Shown one piece after another: positions 20,534-29,880 of a stretch of DNA of 34,929 nt; the stretch's first letter is position 1, and each line of letters starts with the position of its first letter. Location of the stretch: positions 1-34,929 of the forward strand of contig JBILVB010000024.1 of assembly GCA_044370695.1 (NCBI GenBank), written 5' to 3'. Both the position numbers and the translations under genes were made by a program. Source of the stretch: JBEIFW01 sp044370695. Lineage in GTDB: Bacteria; Actinomycetota; Acidimicrobiia; Acidimicrobiales; Ilumatobacteraceae. A model generated the notes under the pieces. It had not been told where the DNA came from and ran no database searches. It saw nothing but the letters and a program-made list of their open reading frames with translations.

Positions 20534-22525
20534 TCAGGCGGTGCCGGTGGCGAGGAGGGCGGCGAAGGAGTCGCCGTCGACCGCCCGGGAGAACAACCAT
20601 CCCTGCGCCGCCCGGATGCCACGCCGGCGCAGACCCTCGAGCTGACCGGGCAGCTCGACCCCTTCGCCGCAGATGTCGAGCCCGAGCCCCTCGGCGAGCA
20701 ACGCGATCGAGTCGACGATCGCCTCGTCCTTCGCGTCCGAACCGAGCCCGGCCACGAAGGACCGGTCGACCTTGATCCCGTCGACGGGAAGGTGCTTGAG
20801 GTAGAGCAACGACGAGTACCCCGTCCCGAAGTCGTCGACGTCGATCCGCACGCCGAGATCGCGCAGTGCCTCGAGGTTGCCGCTGACGGCCTCGTCGGCG
20901 TGGAGCAGGGTCGACTCGGTGATCTCGAGCCCGAGCCGATTCGGGGGGAGCCCGCAGTCGATCAGCGCGGCGCGCACGTCGTCGGCGAAGGCATGGTCGG
21001 TGAGCTGTGTCGCCGACGCGTTCACGCGCAGCCGGAACGCCGCCGGCAGCGGCCAACGGGCCGCCTGGCGAAGGCTGCGCTCGAGGATCCGGCGACCCAG
21101 TTCGGGCATGAGGCCGCTCGCTTCGGCGGTGTCGACGAACTCCCAGGCTTCGCGCAGTCCGAGCGTGGGATGGTTCCAGCGCAGCAACGCCTCGGCGCCG
21201 ATGATCCGGCGGGTCTCGGTGTCGACCACCGGTTGGAAATGGACTTCGAGCTCGCCGTTGCGCAGCGCATCCTCGAGCTCGTGGACCAGCCGTCGCCGCT
21301 GGGCGCGGGCGTCGTCCATCGCCCGGTCCCAGGCGCTGACCGGCCGCCGCCGCTGCTTGGCATCGAGCAACGCGTGCGAGGCGCGCAGCACGATCTGTTC
21401 CAGGGACTCGTCCGTCCGGGCGGACGCGATCCCGACCGTGATGTCGACATGGACGACGCGGTGCTCGTCGAGCCGGATCGGCTGGGTGACGGCATCGCGC
21501 ACCCGCTCGGCCAGAGCGATCAACTCCGGCAGGTCACCGGCGCAGAGCAGGACGAACTCGTCGCTCCCGGGTCGCACGACCAGGGCGTCCCGGCCGGCGA
21601 CGGCCAGGATCCGGCGGGCGATCTCCACGAGGATCCGGTCGCCGCTCGTGCGTCCGAACAGGTCGTTCACCTCCCCGAAACGGTCGAGGTTGCAGAACAG
21701 AGCGCCGGTCCCGCCCGCTTGGCCGTCGTGCAGCGCGAGACGGTTGGGGAGGCCGGTGAGCGGATCGCGCTGGGTGAGATGCAGCAGGCGGCGCTCCGCC
21801 TCCACATGGTGGGTCACGTCCCAGCCCGACAGCAGCCATCCCTCGATGCCCGGTTGATCGCGTGCGTCGACGAACTCGACCTCGACCCAACGAACACCCG
21901 AGAGCGTCTGGATGCGCCACACCGGGCTGTTGGACAGTTGCCCGGCCCGCCGGCGAGCCTGCTCGTCGGGCGACAGGAACTCGTCGACCCGCCGACCCAC
22001 GGCGCTCTGGCCGAGCAGTCGGGTGACGGCGGGGGTCTCCCATCGCACGACGTCGTCCTGCCCGATCACGATGTGGAGACCGTCGGCCCGAATGGGCGTG
22101 TTCCCCGGAGCCTCGGCCCCCAGCAGGGCCTCGGGACGGGGGTGGACCCGCACCACGATCCCGCCGGTCGCTCCCCGGCGGTCGTCGACCAAGTCGACGT
22201 CGAACTCGCGCCAGCCGCGTGACTCGACCCGGAACCGGACCCGGTAGGGACCTGCAGGAAGCCCGTCGTGAATCCGGCGCCGGGCGGCGGCGATGACGCT
22301 GCGATGGTCGGGATGCACGCGCAGGTAGAGCGCTTCGAGACTCGTGACGTCGCCGAACTCGGCGCGTGCTGCGTCGGACATCCAGGTCACCGATCCGGTG
22401 CGCAGCAGGAGCACGAGATCGTGGCGCGCAGCGGCGAGGAGGCTTGCCTCGGCCAAGCTCGGTCGCTCCTCGATCACGACGCACCCCGCCCTTCCGCTCC
22501 GCGCGGCGTTCGAGAGACTACTCAT
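20534..22525 (-). CDS. PAS-PAS-GGDEF-EAL cyclic-di-GMP protein
   Basis: The 663-residue cytoplasmic protein has no clear membrane helix. Two PAS-like modules (about residues 25-120 and 135-230) lead into a GGDEF domain (about 240-400) starting RDPLTGLPNRLALH. The signature there is GSDEF instead of GGDEF, so cyclase activity is doubtful. The EAL domain (about 415-655) looks active: EAL in GAEALLRWNHP, the Asn in RVNASATQL, EITES, DDFGTGYSSL, the Lys in GIKVDRSF and GEGVE. The likely net activity is c-di-GMP breakdown under PAS sensing. The ATG at 22525 was chosen as the first Met before clear domain sequence. It is divergent from lhr. Confidence 0.9.
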   Translation of the reverse strand: MSSLSNAARSGRAGCVVIEERPSLAEASLLAAARHDLVLLLRTGSVTWMSDAARAEFGDVTSLEALYLRVHPDHRSVIAAARRRIHDGLPAGPYRVRFRVESRGWREFDVDLVDDRRGATGGIVVRVHPRPEALLGAEAPGNTPIRADGLHIVIGQDDVVRWETPAVTRLLGQSAVGRRVDEFLSPDEQARRRAGQLSNSPVWRIQTLSGVRWVEVEFVDARDQPGIEGWLLSGWDVTHHVEAERRLLHLTQRDPLTGLPNRLALHDGQAGGTGALFCNLDRFGEVNDLFGRTSGDRILVEIARRILAVAGRDALVVRPGSDEFVLLCAGDLPELIALAERVRDAVTQPIRLDEHRVVHVDITVGIASARTDESLEQIVLRASHALLDAKQRRRPVSAWDRAMDDARAQRRRLVHELEDALRNGELEVHFQPVVDTETRRIIGAEALLRWNHPTLGLREAWEFVDTAEASGLMPELGRRILERSLRQAARWPLPAAFRLRVNASATQLTDHAFADDVRAALIDCGLPPNRLGLEITESTLLHADEAVSGNLEALRDLGVRIDVDDFGTGYSSLLYLKHLPVDGIKVDRSFVAGLGSDAKDEAIVDSIALLAEGLGLDICGEGVELPGQLEGLRRRGIRAAQGWLFSRAVDGDSFAALLATGTA

Positions 22526-22589
22526 CGTGAGATCGGGTCGAGCGGCCAACGTTCTTGACGATTTGGTGACGAAATGGGGGTCGCACTTG

Positions 22590-22595
22590 TACGGT
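22590..22595 (+). promoter_or_regulatory. -10 hexamer of lhr
   Basis: TACGGT lies ten bases before the ATG at 22606, giving a leader of only a few bases and no Shine-Dalgarno sequence. Confidence 0.4.
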
Positions 22596-22605
22596 GGGGC
22601 CGACC

Positions 22606-25600
22606 ATGGAGTCCGCGGACCCGCTCGCCCTGTTCTCCCCGGCGGTCCGGTCCTGGTTCGCGGCGGCGTTCCCGCAGCCCACGGCACCCCAGGCGCTCGG
22701 CTGGCCGGCGATCGCCTCGGGCGCGCACACCCTCGTGTGTGCGCCGACCGGCACCGGCAAGACCCTCACGGCGTTCCTGTGGGGCCTCGACCGTCTCCTG
22801 ACCGGGGCGATGCCCGAGCGCGATCGCCGGACGCGGGTGGTCTACGTGAGTCCCTTGCGAGCGCTGGCGTTCGACGTGGACAAGAACCTGCGCGCCCCGC
22901 TCGCCGGCATTCGCCTGGCTGCCGAACGCATCGGTGTCCCGGTCGCCGACGTCGTCGTGGGGATGCGGACCGGTGACACGACGGCGCGCGAACGCGCCGG
23001 GCTGGTGCGGCGACCGCCGGACCTGCTGATCACCACGCCCGAGTCGCTCTACCTCATGCTCACCTCGTCCGCACGCGAGACCCTCGCCGGGGTCGAGGCC
23101 GTGATCGTCGACGAGATCCATGCGTTGGCGCCCACCAAGCGCGGGGCACACCTGGCGCTCAGCCTGGAGCGGCTCGAGGCTCGCTGCGAGCGACCGCCGC
23201 AACGCATCGGTCTGTCCGCCACCCAGCGACCGCTGGCGGAGATCGCCCGGTTCCTCGGGGGTTTCGAGGCGACCGACCGTCCACGCCCCGTGACGATCGT
23301 GGACGCCGGGATCCGCAAGGAGCTCGCCCTCGAGGTCGTGGTGCCGGTCGAGGACATGGCAGACCTCGGTCGGCCGGTCACCGAACTCGGCCCGGGTGAG
23401 CTGCGCTCCGGTCCGGCGACGGCCGCGTTGGCCGGCCCGGTCCGCAAGAGCATCTGGCCATCGGTGTATCCCGAGGTCCTTCGCCGTATCGTCGCCCACC
23501 GCTCCACGATCGTGTTCTGCAACGCCCGTCGGGCAGCCGAACGGCTGGCCGCCAAGTTGAACGAGCTCGCCGAGCTCGAGGGGCTCGGGGGGCCGGACGG
23601 GACCGAGCTCGTCAAGGCCCACCACGGATCGCTCGCACGCGAGCAGCGCGTCGTGATCGAGGACCAGCTCAAGCGAGGGGTCCTGCGCGCCATCGTCGCC
23701 ACCAGCTCGCTCGAGCTCGGCATCGACATGGGGGCCGTCGACCACGTCGTACAGGTGGAATCCCCGGGCTCGGTGTCGCGTGGCCTGCAACGGGTCGGGC
23801 GCGCCGGGCACTCCGTCGGCGAGCCGTCGTCGGGCACGATCTTCCCGAAGCACCGTTCCGATCTCCTCGAGGCCGCGGTCGTCGCCGGGCGGATGCGGGC
23901 GGGGCTCGTCGAGGAGACCCGGTACCTCCGCAACCCGCTCGACGTCCTCGCGCAACAGGTGGTCGCCGCGGTGGCGATGGAGGACTGGCCCGTCGACCGT
24001 TTGGCCGCCCTCGTGCGACGTACGGCGGCGTTCGCCGAGCTGACCGACGACGTGTGGCACGCAACGGTCGATCTCCTCGCCGGGCGGTACCCGTCCGAGG
24101 AGTTCGCCGAACTGCGGCCCCGCGTGGTCTGGGACCGGACGGCCGGCACGCTGCGGGCGCGCGACGGGAGCCGGCGACTGGCCGTCACCTCGGGCGGCAC
24201 GATTCCGGACCGGGGCTTGTTCGGGGTGTTCCTGCCCGACGGGACCCGGGTCGGCGAACTCGACGAGGAGATGGTCTACGAGAGCCGGCCCGGCGAGGTC
24301 TTCGTGCTCGGGGCTTCGGCGTGGCGTATCCAGGACATCACCTTCGAACGGGTCACCGTGGTGCCGGCACCCGGGGAGCCGGGGAAGATGCCGTTCTGGC
24401 ACGGCGATCGCCCGGGCCGACCGCTCGAGCTCGGCCGGGCGCTCGGTGCGTTCGTGCGCCAGCTCCGAGCGCAGCCGTCCGAGGTCGCCGTCGAACGCCT
24501 GCGGGCCGAGGAGGGACTCGACGCCTGGGCGGCGCAGAACCTGGTGCAGTACCTCGCCGACCAGGCGGCGGCGACCGGCGCCGTTCCCGACGATCGCACC
24601 GTGGTGGTCGAACGCTTCCGCGACGAGATCGGTGACTGGCGGGTGTGCATCCTCAGTCCGTTCGGCTCGCCGGTCCATGCCCCGTGGGCGATGGCGATCG
24701 AGCGTCGTCTCGCCGACCGGCACGGCATGCCCGTCGAGGTCATGTGGTCCGATGACGGGATCGCCGTGCGGCTGCCCGAGGCGATCAGCGAACTCGATCC
24801 CGACGACGTGGCGCTCGCCCCGGACGAGATCGAGCGGGCGCTGGTCGAGGTACTGCCGTCGACGTCGCTGTTCGCCGCCCGGTTCCGGGAGTGCGCGGCG
24901 CGGGCGTTGCTGCTGCCCCGGCGGCGGCCGGACCGGCGGACGCCGCTGTGGCAGCAGCGTCAACGCGCTGCCGATCTGCTCGCCGTGGCCGCACGTCATC
25001 CCACGTTCCCGATCCTGCTCGAGACCTCCCGCGAGTGCCTGCAGGACGTGTTCGACCTGCCGGCGCTCCGGGAGGTGCTGCGCGATCTGCAGGCGCGCCG
25101 GATCCGACTGGTGTCGGTGGACACGGATCGAGCGTCACCGTTCGCACAGGGCCTGCTGTTCAACTGGGTTGCCAACTACCTCTACGACGGCGACGCGCCG
25201 TTGGCCGAGCGCCGCGCCGCAGCGCTCTCGCTCGACCGGGATCTCCTGCGCGAGCTGCTCGGGGCCGAGGAGCTCCGGGAACTGATCGATCCCGGTGCCC
25301 TTGCCGACGTCGAGCTCGAGCTGGCCGATCTCACCGAGCACCGCCGCGCCCGATCGGTCGACGAGCTCCACGACCTGTTGCGGCGGCTCGGCGACCTGAC
25401 CGTCGACGAGCTCGACGTGCGCGCCGATCCGCCCCCGGGGGACGGGTCGGTGGCCTCGTGGGTGGCCGAGCTCGAACGGTCTCGACGGGCGATCCCGGTC
25501 CGGGTCGCAGGCGAGGTGCGTTGGATCGCCGGCGAGGACGCGTCGCGCTACCGCGATGCGCTCGGCTGCGCCCTGCCGTTGGGACTGCCGGCTGCGTTCA

Positions 25601-27096
25601 CCGAGCCGGTCGAACACCCGCTCGAGTCGCTGGTCGGGCGGTATGCACGCACGCACGGCCCGTTCCTGCCCGACGAGGTTGCCCGCCGGTTCGGCATCCC
25701 GGTCGACCGGGTGGTCGGCGCGCTGCGCGCGCTCGAAGGTGCCGGCCGGGTGCTGCGCGGTGAGTTCCGGCCCGACGGGGTCGAGCGGGAATGGTGCGAC
25801 GTCGAGGTGTTGCGCATGCTGCGGCGCCGCTCGCTGGCTGCGCTGCGACGTGAGGTGGAGCCCGTCGAACCGGCGGCGCTGGCCCGGTTCCTCACGCGCT
25901 GGCACGGCATCGGCGAGGGCCGACGCGGGCCGGACGTCCTGGTCGACGCGATCGGCCAACTGCAGGGGGCCACGGTCGTCGCGTCGCTGCTCGACATCGA
26001 ACTGCTCCCGGCCCGGGTCGAGCGTTACCGCCCGTCCGATCTCGACGCGCTCTGCGCGGCGGGCGAGGTGGTGTGGGTGGGCGCAGGTGCGCTGGGCAGC
26101 TCCGACGGCCGGGTACGGCTCGTGTTCCGGGAGCAGGCGGCGGCGTTGCTCGACGGGCCCGACCCGGCACGCCGTCCCGGCGATCCCCGTCACGAGGCCC
26201 TGCGCGAGCGGCTCGGCGCACGAGGTGCCTGCTTCTGGCCGGACCTGCGCGCCGCCGATCCGTCGGCGACGGACACCGAATTGCTGGCAGCGCTGTGGGA
26301 CCTGGTGTGGGCGGGTGAGGTCACCAACGACGCCCTGGCGCCGCTCCGGGCATACGTGTCGGGACGCACGGCCGCCGCAGGGCGCGGGCGGGCCCGACCC
26401 GGCCGGCTCCGGGCCGCCGGTCCGCCGGCAGGGGCGGGTCGCTGGTCGCTCGTGGCACCGCTCCTCGAGGGCGCACCGAACCCGACCGAACGCGCCCACC
26501 GTCGAGCGCTGCAACTGCTCGAGCGGCACGGGGTGCTCACCCGGGAGGCCGTCACGGCCGAGGAGGTCCCCGGCGGGTTCAGCGCGGTCTACGGCGTGCT
26601 CAAGGTGCTGGAGGAGCGAGGTCGGGTGCGTCGCGGGTACCTCGTCGACGGTCTCGGTGCCGCCCAGTTCGCCCTGCCCGGCGCGGCCGACCGACTGCGC
26701 GAGCGGCGCGACGACGACGCGCTGACGGTCGTGCTGGCGTCGAGCGATCCGGCCCAGCCCTACGGCGCCGCCCTCGACTGGCCCGCCCCGGCCGGCTCGG
26801 TCCGACCCAGCCGTGTCGCCGGCTCGCTCGTGGTGCTCTGCGGCGGTCGTCCGCAGGCGTGGTTGGACCGTCGGTCGCACCAACTCGTCACGTTCGCTGC
26901 GGTCACCGACGACGCGTGGGTCGACGCCTTGGTTCAACGGGTGCGGACCGGACGGGACCGAGCGCTCGAGATACGACGCATCGACGGAGGGCCGATCGGT
27001 GACTCCGCGTGGTCGGGTGCGCTCGAATCGTCGGGGTTCGTGCACGGCTACAAGGGATTCGTTCTCCGGGGTGACCGACTGTCCACCCGTCGCTGA
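22606..27096 (+). CDS. lhr: Large ATP-dependent helicase Lhr
   Basis: This is a 1496-residue superfamily-2 helicase. Motif I is APTGTGKT (GKT at 51-53). Motif II is D169-E-I-H172. Motif III is LSATQRPL. Motifs V and VI are ATSSLELGIDMG and RGLQRVGRAGHSV. The second half holds the Lhr winged-helix and C-terminal beta/helix regions, as expected for full-length (about 1500 residue) actinobacterial Lhr. In mycobacteria this 3'-5' ssDNA translocase unwinds RNA:DNA hybrids and is DNA-damage inducible. The adjacent nei fits a shared repair role, and the same lhr-nei order is known in M. tuberculosis (Rv3296-Rv3297). The ATG at 22606 is preferred over the upstream GTG at 22594, which lies in the -10. 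Confidence 0.96.
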   Translation: MESADPLALFSPAVRSWFAAAFPQPTAPQALGWPAIASGAHTLVCAPTGTGKTLTAFLWGLDRLLTGAMPERDRRTRVVYVSPLRALAFDVDKNLRAPLAGIRLAAERIGVPVADVVVGMRTGDTTARERAGLVRRPPDLLITTPESLYLMLTSSARETLAGVEAVIVDEIHALAPTKRGAHLALSLERLEARCERPPQRIGLSATQRPLAEIARFLGGFEATDRPRPVTIVDAGIRKELALEVVVPVEDMADLGRPVTELGPGELRSGPATAALAGPVRKSIWPSVYPEVLRRIVAHRSTIVFCNARRAAERLAAKLNELAELEGLGGPDGTELVKAHHGSLAREQRVVIEDQLKRGVLRAIVATSSLELGIDMGAVDHVVQVESPGSVSRGLQRVGRAGHSVGEPSSGTIFPKHRSDLLEAAVVAGRMRAGLVEETRYLRNPLDVLAQQVVAAVAMEDWPVDRLAALVRRTAAFAELTDDVWHATVDLLAGRYPSEEFAELRPRVVWDRTAGTLRARDGSRRLAVTSGGTIPDRGLFGVFLPDGTRVGELDEEMVYESRPGEVFVLGASAWRIQDITFERVTVVPAPGEPGKMPFWHGDRPGRPLELGRALGAFVRQLRAQPSEVAVERLRAEEGLDAWAAQNLVQYLADQAAATGAVPDDRTVVVERFRDEIGDWRVCILSPFGSPVHAPWAMAIERRLADRHGMPVEVMWSDDGIAVRLPEAISELDPDDVALAPDEIERALVEVLPSTSLFAARFRECAARALLLPRRRPDRRTPLWQQRQRAADLLAVAARHPTFPILLETSRECLQDVFDLPALREVLRDLQARRIRLVSVDTDRASPFAQGLLFNWVANYLYDGDAPLAERRAAALSLDRDLLRELLGAEELRELIDPGALADVELELADLTEHRRARSVDELHDLLRRLGDLTVDELDVRADPPPGDGSVASWVAELERSRRAIPVRVAGEVRWIAGEDASRYRDALGCALPLGLPAAFTEPVEHPLESLVGRYARTHGPFLPDEVARRFGIPVDRVVGALRALEGAGRVLRGEFRPDGVEREWCDVEVLRMLRRRSLAALRREVEPVEPAALARFLTRWHGIGEGRRGPDVLVDAIGQLQGATVVASLLDIELLPARVERYRPSDLDALCAAGEVVWVGAGALGSSDGRVRLVFREQAAALLDGPDPARRPGDPRHEALRERLGARGACFWPDLRAADPSATDTELLAALWDLVWAGEVTNDALAPLRAYVSGRTAAAGRGRARPGRLRAAGPPAGAGRWSLVAPLLEGAPNPTERAHRRALQLLERHGVLTREAVTAEEVPGGFSAVYGVLKVLEERGRVRRGYLVDGLGAAQFALPGAADRLRERRDDDALTVVLASSDPAQPYGAALDWPAPAGSVRPSRVAGSLVVLCGGRPQAWLDRRSHQLVTFAAVTDDAWVDALVQRVRTGRDRALEIRRIDGGPIGDSAWSGALESSGFVHGYKGFVLRGDRLSTRR

Positions 27097-27107
27097 GGCG
27101 ATTGACC

Positions 27108-27113
27108 TAGCCT
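27108..27113 (+). promoter_or_regulatory. -10 hexamer of nei, leaderless type
   Basis: TAGCCT is followed by six bases (TTACCC) and the GTG at 27120. nei can therefore be made independently of lhr. Confidence 0.45.
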
Positions 27114-27119
27114 TTACCC

Positions 27120-27923
27120 GTGCCCGAGGGCGACACCATCCACCGTTCGGCGACAGCGCTGCGGATGGCGCTGACCGGTCGCCCCGTGTCCGGGTTCGAT
27201 GCCCCGCGTCTCGATGGTCCCGAGCCCACGATCGGCTCGGTGATCGAGCGGGTCGAAGCGATCGGCAAGCACCTCGAGATCGGCTTCGACGACGGCATCG
27301 TCCTGCACACCCACATGCGGATGACCGGTTCGTGGCACCTGTATCGCGAAGGCGAGGGGTGGCACCGTCCGCTCCGCCAGATGCGTTGCGTGCTCGAGGT
27401 GCCGGGCTGGCAGGCCGTGTGCTTCAACGCTCCGGTCGTTGAGGTCTACCGCTCGCGGGAGATGAGCCGTCATCCCCTGCGGGGTTCACTCGGCCCCGAT
27501 CTGTGCACCCGGAACCCCGACCTCGACGCCGCCGTCGCCCGCATGGCCCGGTTCTGTGACGCGACGACGACGGTCGCGACGGCACTGCTCGACCAGCGGA
27601 TCGCCTGCGGGGTCGGCAACGTGTACAAGTCGGAGGTGCTGTGGGCCTGCGAGCTCCACCCCGACACCCCGGTCGGCGCGCTCGACCTCGCCCAGCGGCG
27701 CCGATTGGTCGAAGTCGCGAGCTCGCTGCTGTGTTCGAACCTCGAGCGCGTCGACCGCATCACCGTTCCGGGCGGGCTCGCCGTATACGGCCGCAACGGC
27801 AAGCCGTGCCCGCGCTGCGCCACCTCGATCGCGGTCGCGCGCCACGGCGAGCAGGCCCGCGTCACCTACTGGTGCCCGGCGTGCCAACTGCGCCTGGGCC
27901 TCGTGGTCGCCGCGGCTCGGTAG
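27120..27923 (+). CDS. nei: Fpg/Nei-family DNA glycosylase, endonuclease VIII type
   Basis: The 267-residue protein removes oxidised bases and cuts the resulting abasic site. It starts MPEGDTIHR; after Met removal the exposed Pro and the next Glu are the catalytic residues. A lesion-binding Lys lies in AIGKHLEIGF. The HMRMTGSWHLY and ACGVGNVYKSEVLW (helix-two-turn-helix) blocks follow. A C-terminal zinc finger has CPRC and CPAC. EGDTIHR points to the Nei rather than the Fpg branch and resembles mycobacterial Nei2. It begins 23 bases after lhr. Its TAG stop is part of the -10 hexamer of the next gene. Confidence 0.93.
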   Translation: MPEGDTIHRSATALRMALTGRPVSGFDAPRLDGPEPTIGSVIERVEAIGKHLEIGFDDGIVLHTHMRMTGSWHLYREGEGWHRPLRQMRCVLEVPGWQAVCFNAPVVEVYRSREMSRHPLRGSLGPDLCTRNPDLDAAVARMARFCDATTTVATALLDQRIACGVGNVYKSEVLWACELHPDTPVGALDLAQRRRLVEVASSLLCSNLERVDRITVPGGLAVYGRNGKPCPRCATSIAVARHGEQARVTYWCPACQLRLGLVVAAAR

Positions 27924-27926
27924 CCT
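27921..27926 (+). promoter_or_regulatory. -10 hexamer of add overlapping the nei stop codon
   Basis: TAGCCT begins with the nei TAG stop (27921-27923) and is followed by seven bases and the GTG at 27934. Confidence 0.45.
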
Positions 27927-27933
27927 CCGGGGC

Positions 27934-29058
27934 GTGGTGGACCGCCCCGCCGACGACGCCGTTCGAGCAGCACCCAAAGTGCTGCTCCACGACCACCTCG
28001 ACGGTGGCCTACGGCCCTCGACCGTGGTGGAACTGGCCCGCGAGTTCGGCTACCACCAACTCCCGACCGAGGACGTGGCCGATCTGAAGCGATGGTTCCA
28101 TCGGGGCGCGAAGCGCAACGACCTCGTGCTCTATCTGGAGACCTTCGCCCACACCGTCGGAGTGATGCAGCACCGCGACGCGCTCGAACGGGTGGCCTAC
28201 GAGTGCGCCCAGGACCTCGCCGCCGACGGCGTGGTCTACGCAGAGGTGCGTTTCGCTCCCGAGCTCCACCTCGACGCAGGGCTGACCCTGGACGAGGTCG
28301 TCGAGGCGGTGTCGTGCGGATTCCGGCGGGGCGCCGCCGGCACGGATCTGCGGATCTACGCGCTGCTGTGCGCCATGCGCACCGCAGCGCGCAGCCAGGA
28401 GATCGCCGAGCTGGCCGTCCGATTCCGCGATGACGGCGTCGTCGGCTTCGACATCGCCGGCGCCGAGGCCGGCCACCCCCCCACCCGCCACCTCGACGCG
28501 TTCCAGTACGTGAAGCAGCAGAACTTCCACGCCACGATCCACGCCGGCGAAGCCTTCGGTCTGCCCTCGATCTGGGAGGCGTTGCAGTGGTGCGGGGCGG
28601 AGCGACTCGGACACGGCGTACGCATCGTCGACGACATCACCGTCGGTGACGACGGCCTGTACCGGCTCGGGCGGCTGGCGGCCTACGTGCGCGATCGGCG
28701 CATCCCGCTGGAGTGCTGCCCGACGTCGAACGTCAACACCGGCGTGTGCGCGTCGATCGCCGAGCACCCGATCGGCGTGCTGCGCCGGCTGCGGTTCCGG
28801 GTCACGCTCAACACCGACAACCGGCTGATGAGCGACACCACGATGACCCGCGAGTTCCTGCAGGTCCGCGACGCGTTCGGTTGGGGTTGGGACGACCTCG
28901 AATGGTTGACGATCAACGCCATGAAGAGCGCCTTCGCTCCCTTCGACGAGCGGCTCCGGCTCATCAACGGGCAGATCAAACCCCGCTACGCCTCGCTGCG
29001 GGCCGCCGACCTCGACGTGGCGGCGGGCCGACGGGACGAGACCGGACAGCGAGCCTGA
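27934..29058 (+). CDS. add: Adenosine deaminase
   Basis: The 374-residue zinc enzyme converts adenosine to inosine in purine salvage. Motifs in order are HDHLDGGLR (metal-binding His pair), HAGEAFG (His and catalytic Glu), ERLGHGVRI (catalytic His) and TLNTDNRLMSDT (metal-binding Asp). The NTDNRLMS form is that of actinobacterial adenosine deaminases. The frame is open far upstream through nei, but homology and the -10 hexamer place the start at the GTG at 27934. Together with the PfkB kinase at 10026, the window encodes two adenosine-salvage enzymes, though far apart. Confidence 0.95.
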   Translation: MVDRPADDAVRAAPKVLLHDHLDGGLRPSTVVELAREFGYHQLPTEDVADLKRWFHRGAKRNDLVLYLETFAHTVGVMQHRDALERVAYECAQDLAADGVVYAEVRFAPELHLDAGLTLDEVVEAVSCGFRRGAAGTDLRIYALLCAMRTAARSQEIAELAVRFRDDGVVGFDIAGAEAGHPPTRHLDAFQYVKQQNFHATIHAGEAFGLPSIWEALQWCGAERLGHGVRIVDDITVGDDGLYRLGRLAAYVRDRRIPLECCPTSNVNTGVCASIAEHPIGVLRRLRFRVTLNTDNRLMSDTTMTREFLQVRDAFGWGWDDLEWLTINAMKSAFAPFDERLRLINGQIKPRYASLRAADLDVAAGRRDETGQRA

Positions 29059-29106
29059 GTACGCTGCGGTCCGCCGGGGTTCCGGCGCGCACCTGGAGGA
29101 GCACCT

Positions 29107-29781
29107 GTGTCGGTTGACGAACAATCGATGGCCACCCCGCCTGCGGACAAGGCGGACAAGACGGATGGCGAGGGCACCAATTGGGTGGAGATCATCGCCG
29201 CTGCGCTGCTCGGCCTCGCTGGCATCCTGACCGCCTACGCGGCCTACCAGGGTTCGCAGGCGGGGGACAAGGCGCTCGAGGCCTTCACCGAGTCGTCGCG
29301 CATCACCTCGCAGGCCGAAGGGTTCTACAACGAGGCCTCCCAGACCTTCAACGGTGACCAGGCGGTGTTCCTCCAGTACCAGTTGCTCGTCGAAGAAGGC
29401 AAGAACGACCTCGCGGCCGTCGTTCGCGACAACCTGTTCAGCGAGGAGTTGGAGAAGGCCACTGCGGCGTGGGAGGACCTGCCCGACAGCGACGACGGCC
29501 CGCGCACCCCGCTCGAGACCGACGACTACGTGATCGAGGCCGCCGACCAGGGCGAAGAGTTGACCAAGGCCGCCGACCAGAAGTTCGAGGACGCGCAGAA
29601 GGCGGACAACACCGGCGACAACTACGACCTCGCGACGGTGTATTTCGCCGTGGCGCTGTTCTTCGCCGGTATCGCTGCGCTGTTCCGAGTCCGCGGTGTC
29701 CAGATCGCGATGCTTGCGGGCGCCGTCCTGCTGCTCGTTCCGGGCTTGCGGTACATCGGCGCGGGTGAAGGCTGGTTCTGA
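29107..29781 (+). CDS. Three-helix membrane protein of unknown function
   Basis: The 224-residue protein has a polar N-terminus and a membrane helix at about residues 28-50 (VEIIAAALLGLAGILTAYAAYQGSQAG). A long acidic, helical soluble region (about 50-170) is rich in Glu, Asp and Ala. Two C-terminal helices follow (about 175-195 and 199-217). The layout and the ATAYAAYQ-like first helix resemble small uncharacterised bacterial membrane proteins whose soluble loop may form a coiled coil. I cannot assign a function. The GTG at 29107 has a clear Shine-Dalgarno sequence (GGAGGAG), unlike most neighbours. A strong hairpin follows the gene. Confidence 0.8.
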   Translation: MSVDEQSMATPPADKADKTDGEGTNWVEIIAAALLGLAGILTAYAAYQGSQAGDKALEAFTESSRITSQAEGFYNEASQTFNGDQAVFLQYQLLVEEGKNDLAAVVRDNLFSEELEKATAAWEDLPDSDDGPRTPLETDDYVIEAADQGEELTKAADQKFEDAQKADNTGDNYDLATVYFAVALFFAGIAALFRVRGVQIAMLAGAVLLLVPGLRYIGAGEGWF

Positions 29782-29794
29782 GCCTCGGAGCGCG

Positions 29795-29826
29795 AACGCA
29801 GCCCGGCGGCGCGCCGGGCTGCGTTT
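29795..29826 (+). terminator. Strong intrinsic-type terminator
   Basis: A perfect 14-bp stem pairs 29795-29808 (AACGCAGCCCGGCG) with 29812-29825 across a GCG loop. It ends in TTT, 13 bases after the preceding stop codon. It is the most stable simple hairpin I found and closes the lhr-nei-add-membrane protein stretch. Confidence 0.8.
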
Positions 29827-29880
29827 CGAGCGCCGCCGGACGCAGCGGTAGCGTGCGGCGGCTGCCACTAGGGGAGGAGC

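Noticed and set aside
18197..22222. 1341-codon open frame on the plus strand opposite the SUF operon and the GGDEF-EAL gene
   Set aside because: It runs antisense across six well-supported genes and has compositionally biased sequence without domains.
22522..27045. Long antisense frames (825 and 636 codons) opposite lhr
   Set aside because: They mirror the third-position GC of lhr. No motif, promoter or Shine-Dalgarno sequence supports them.
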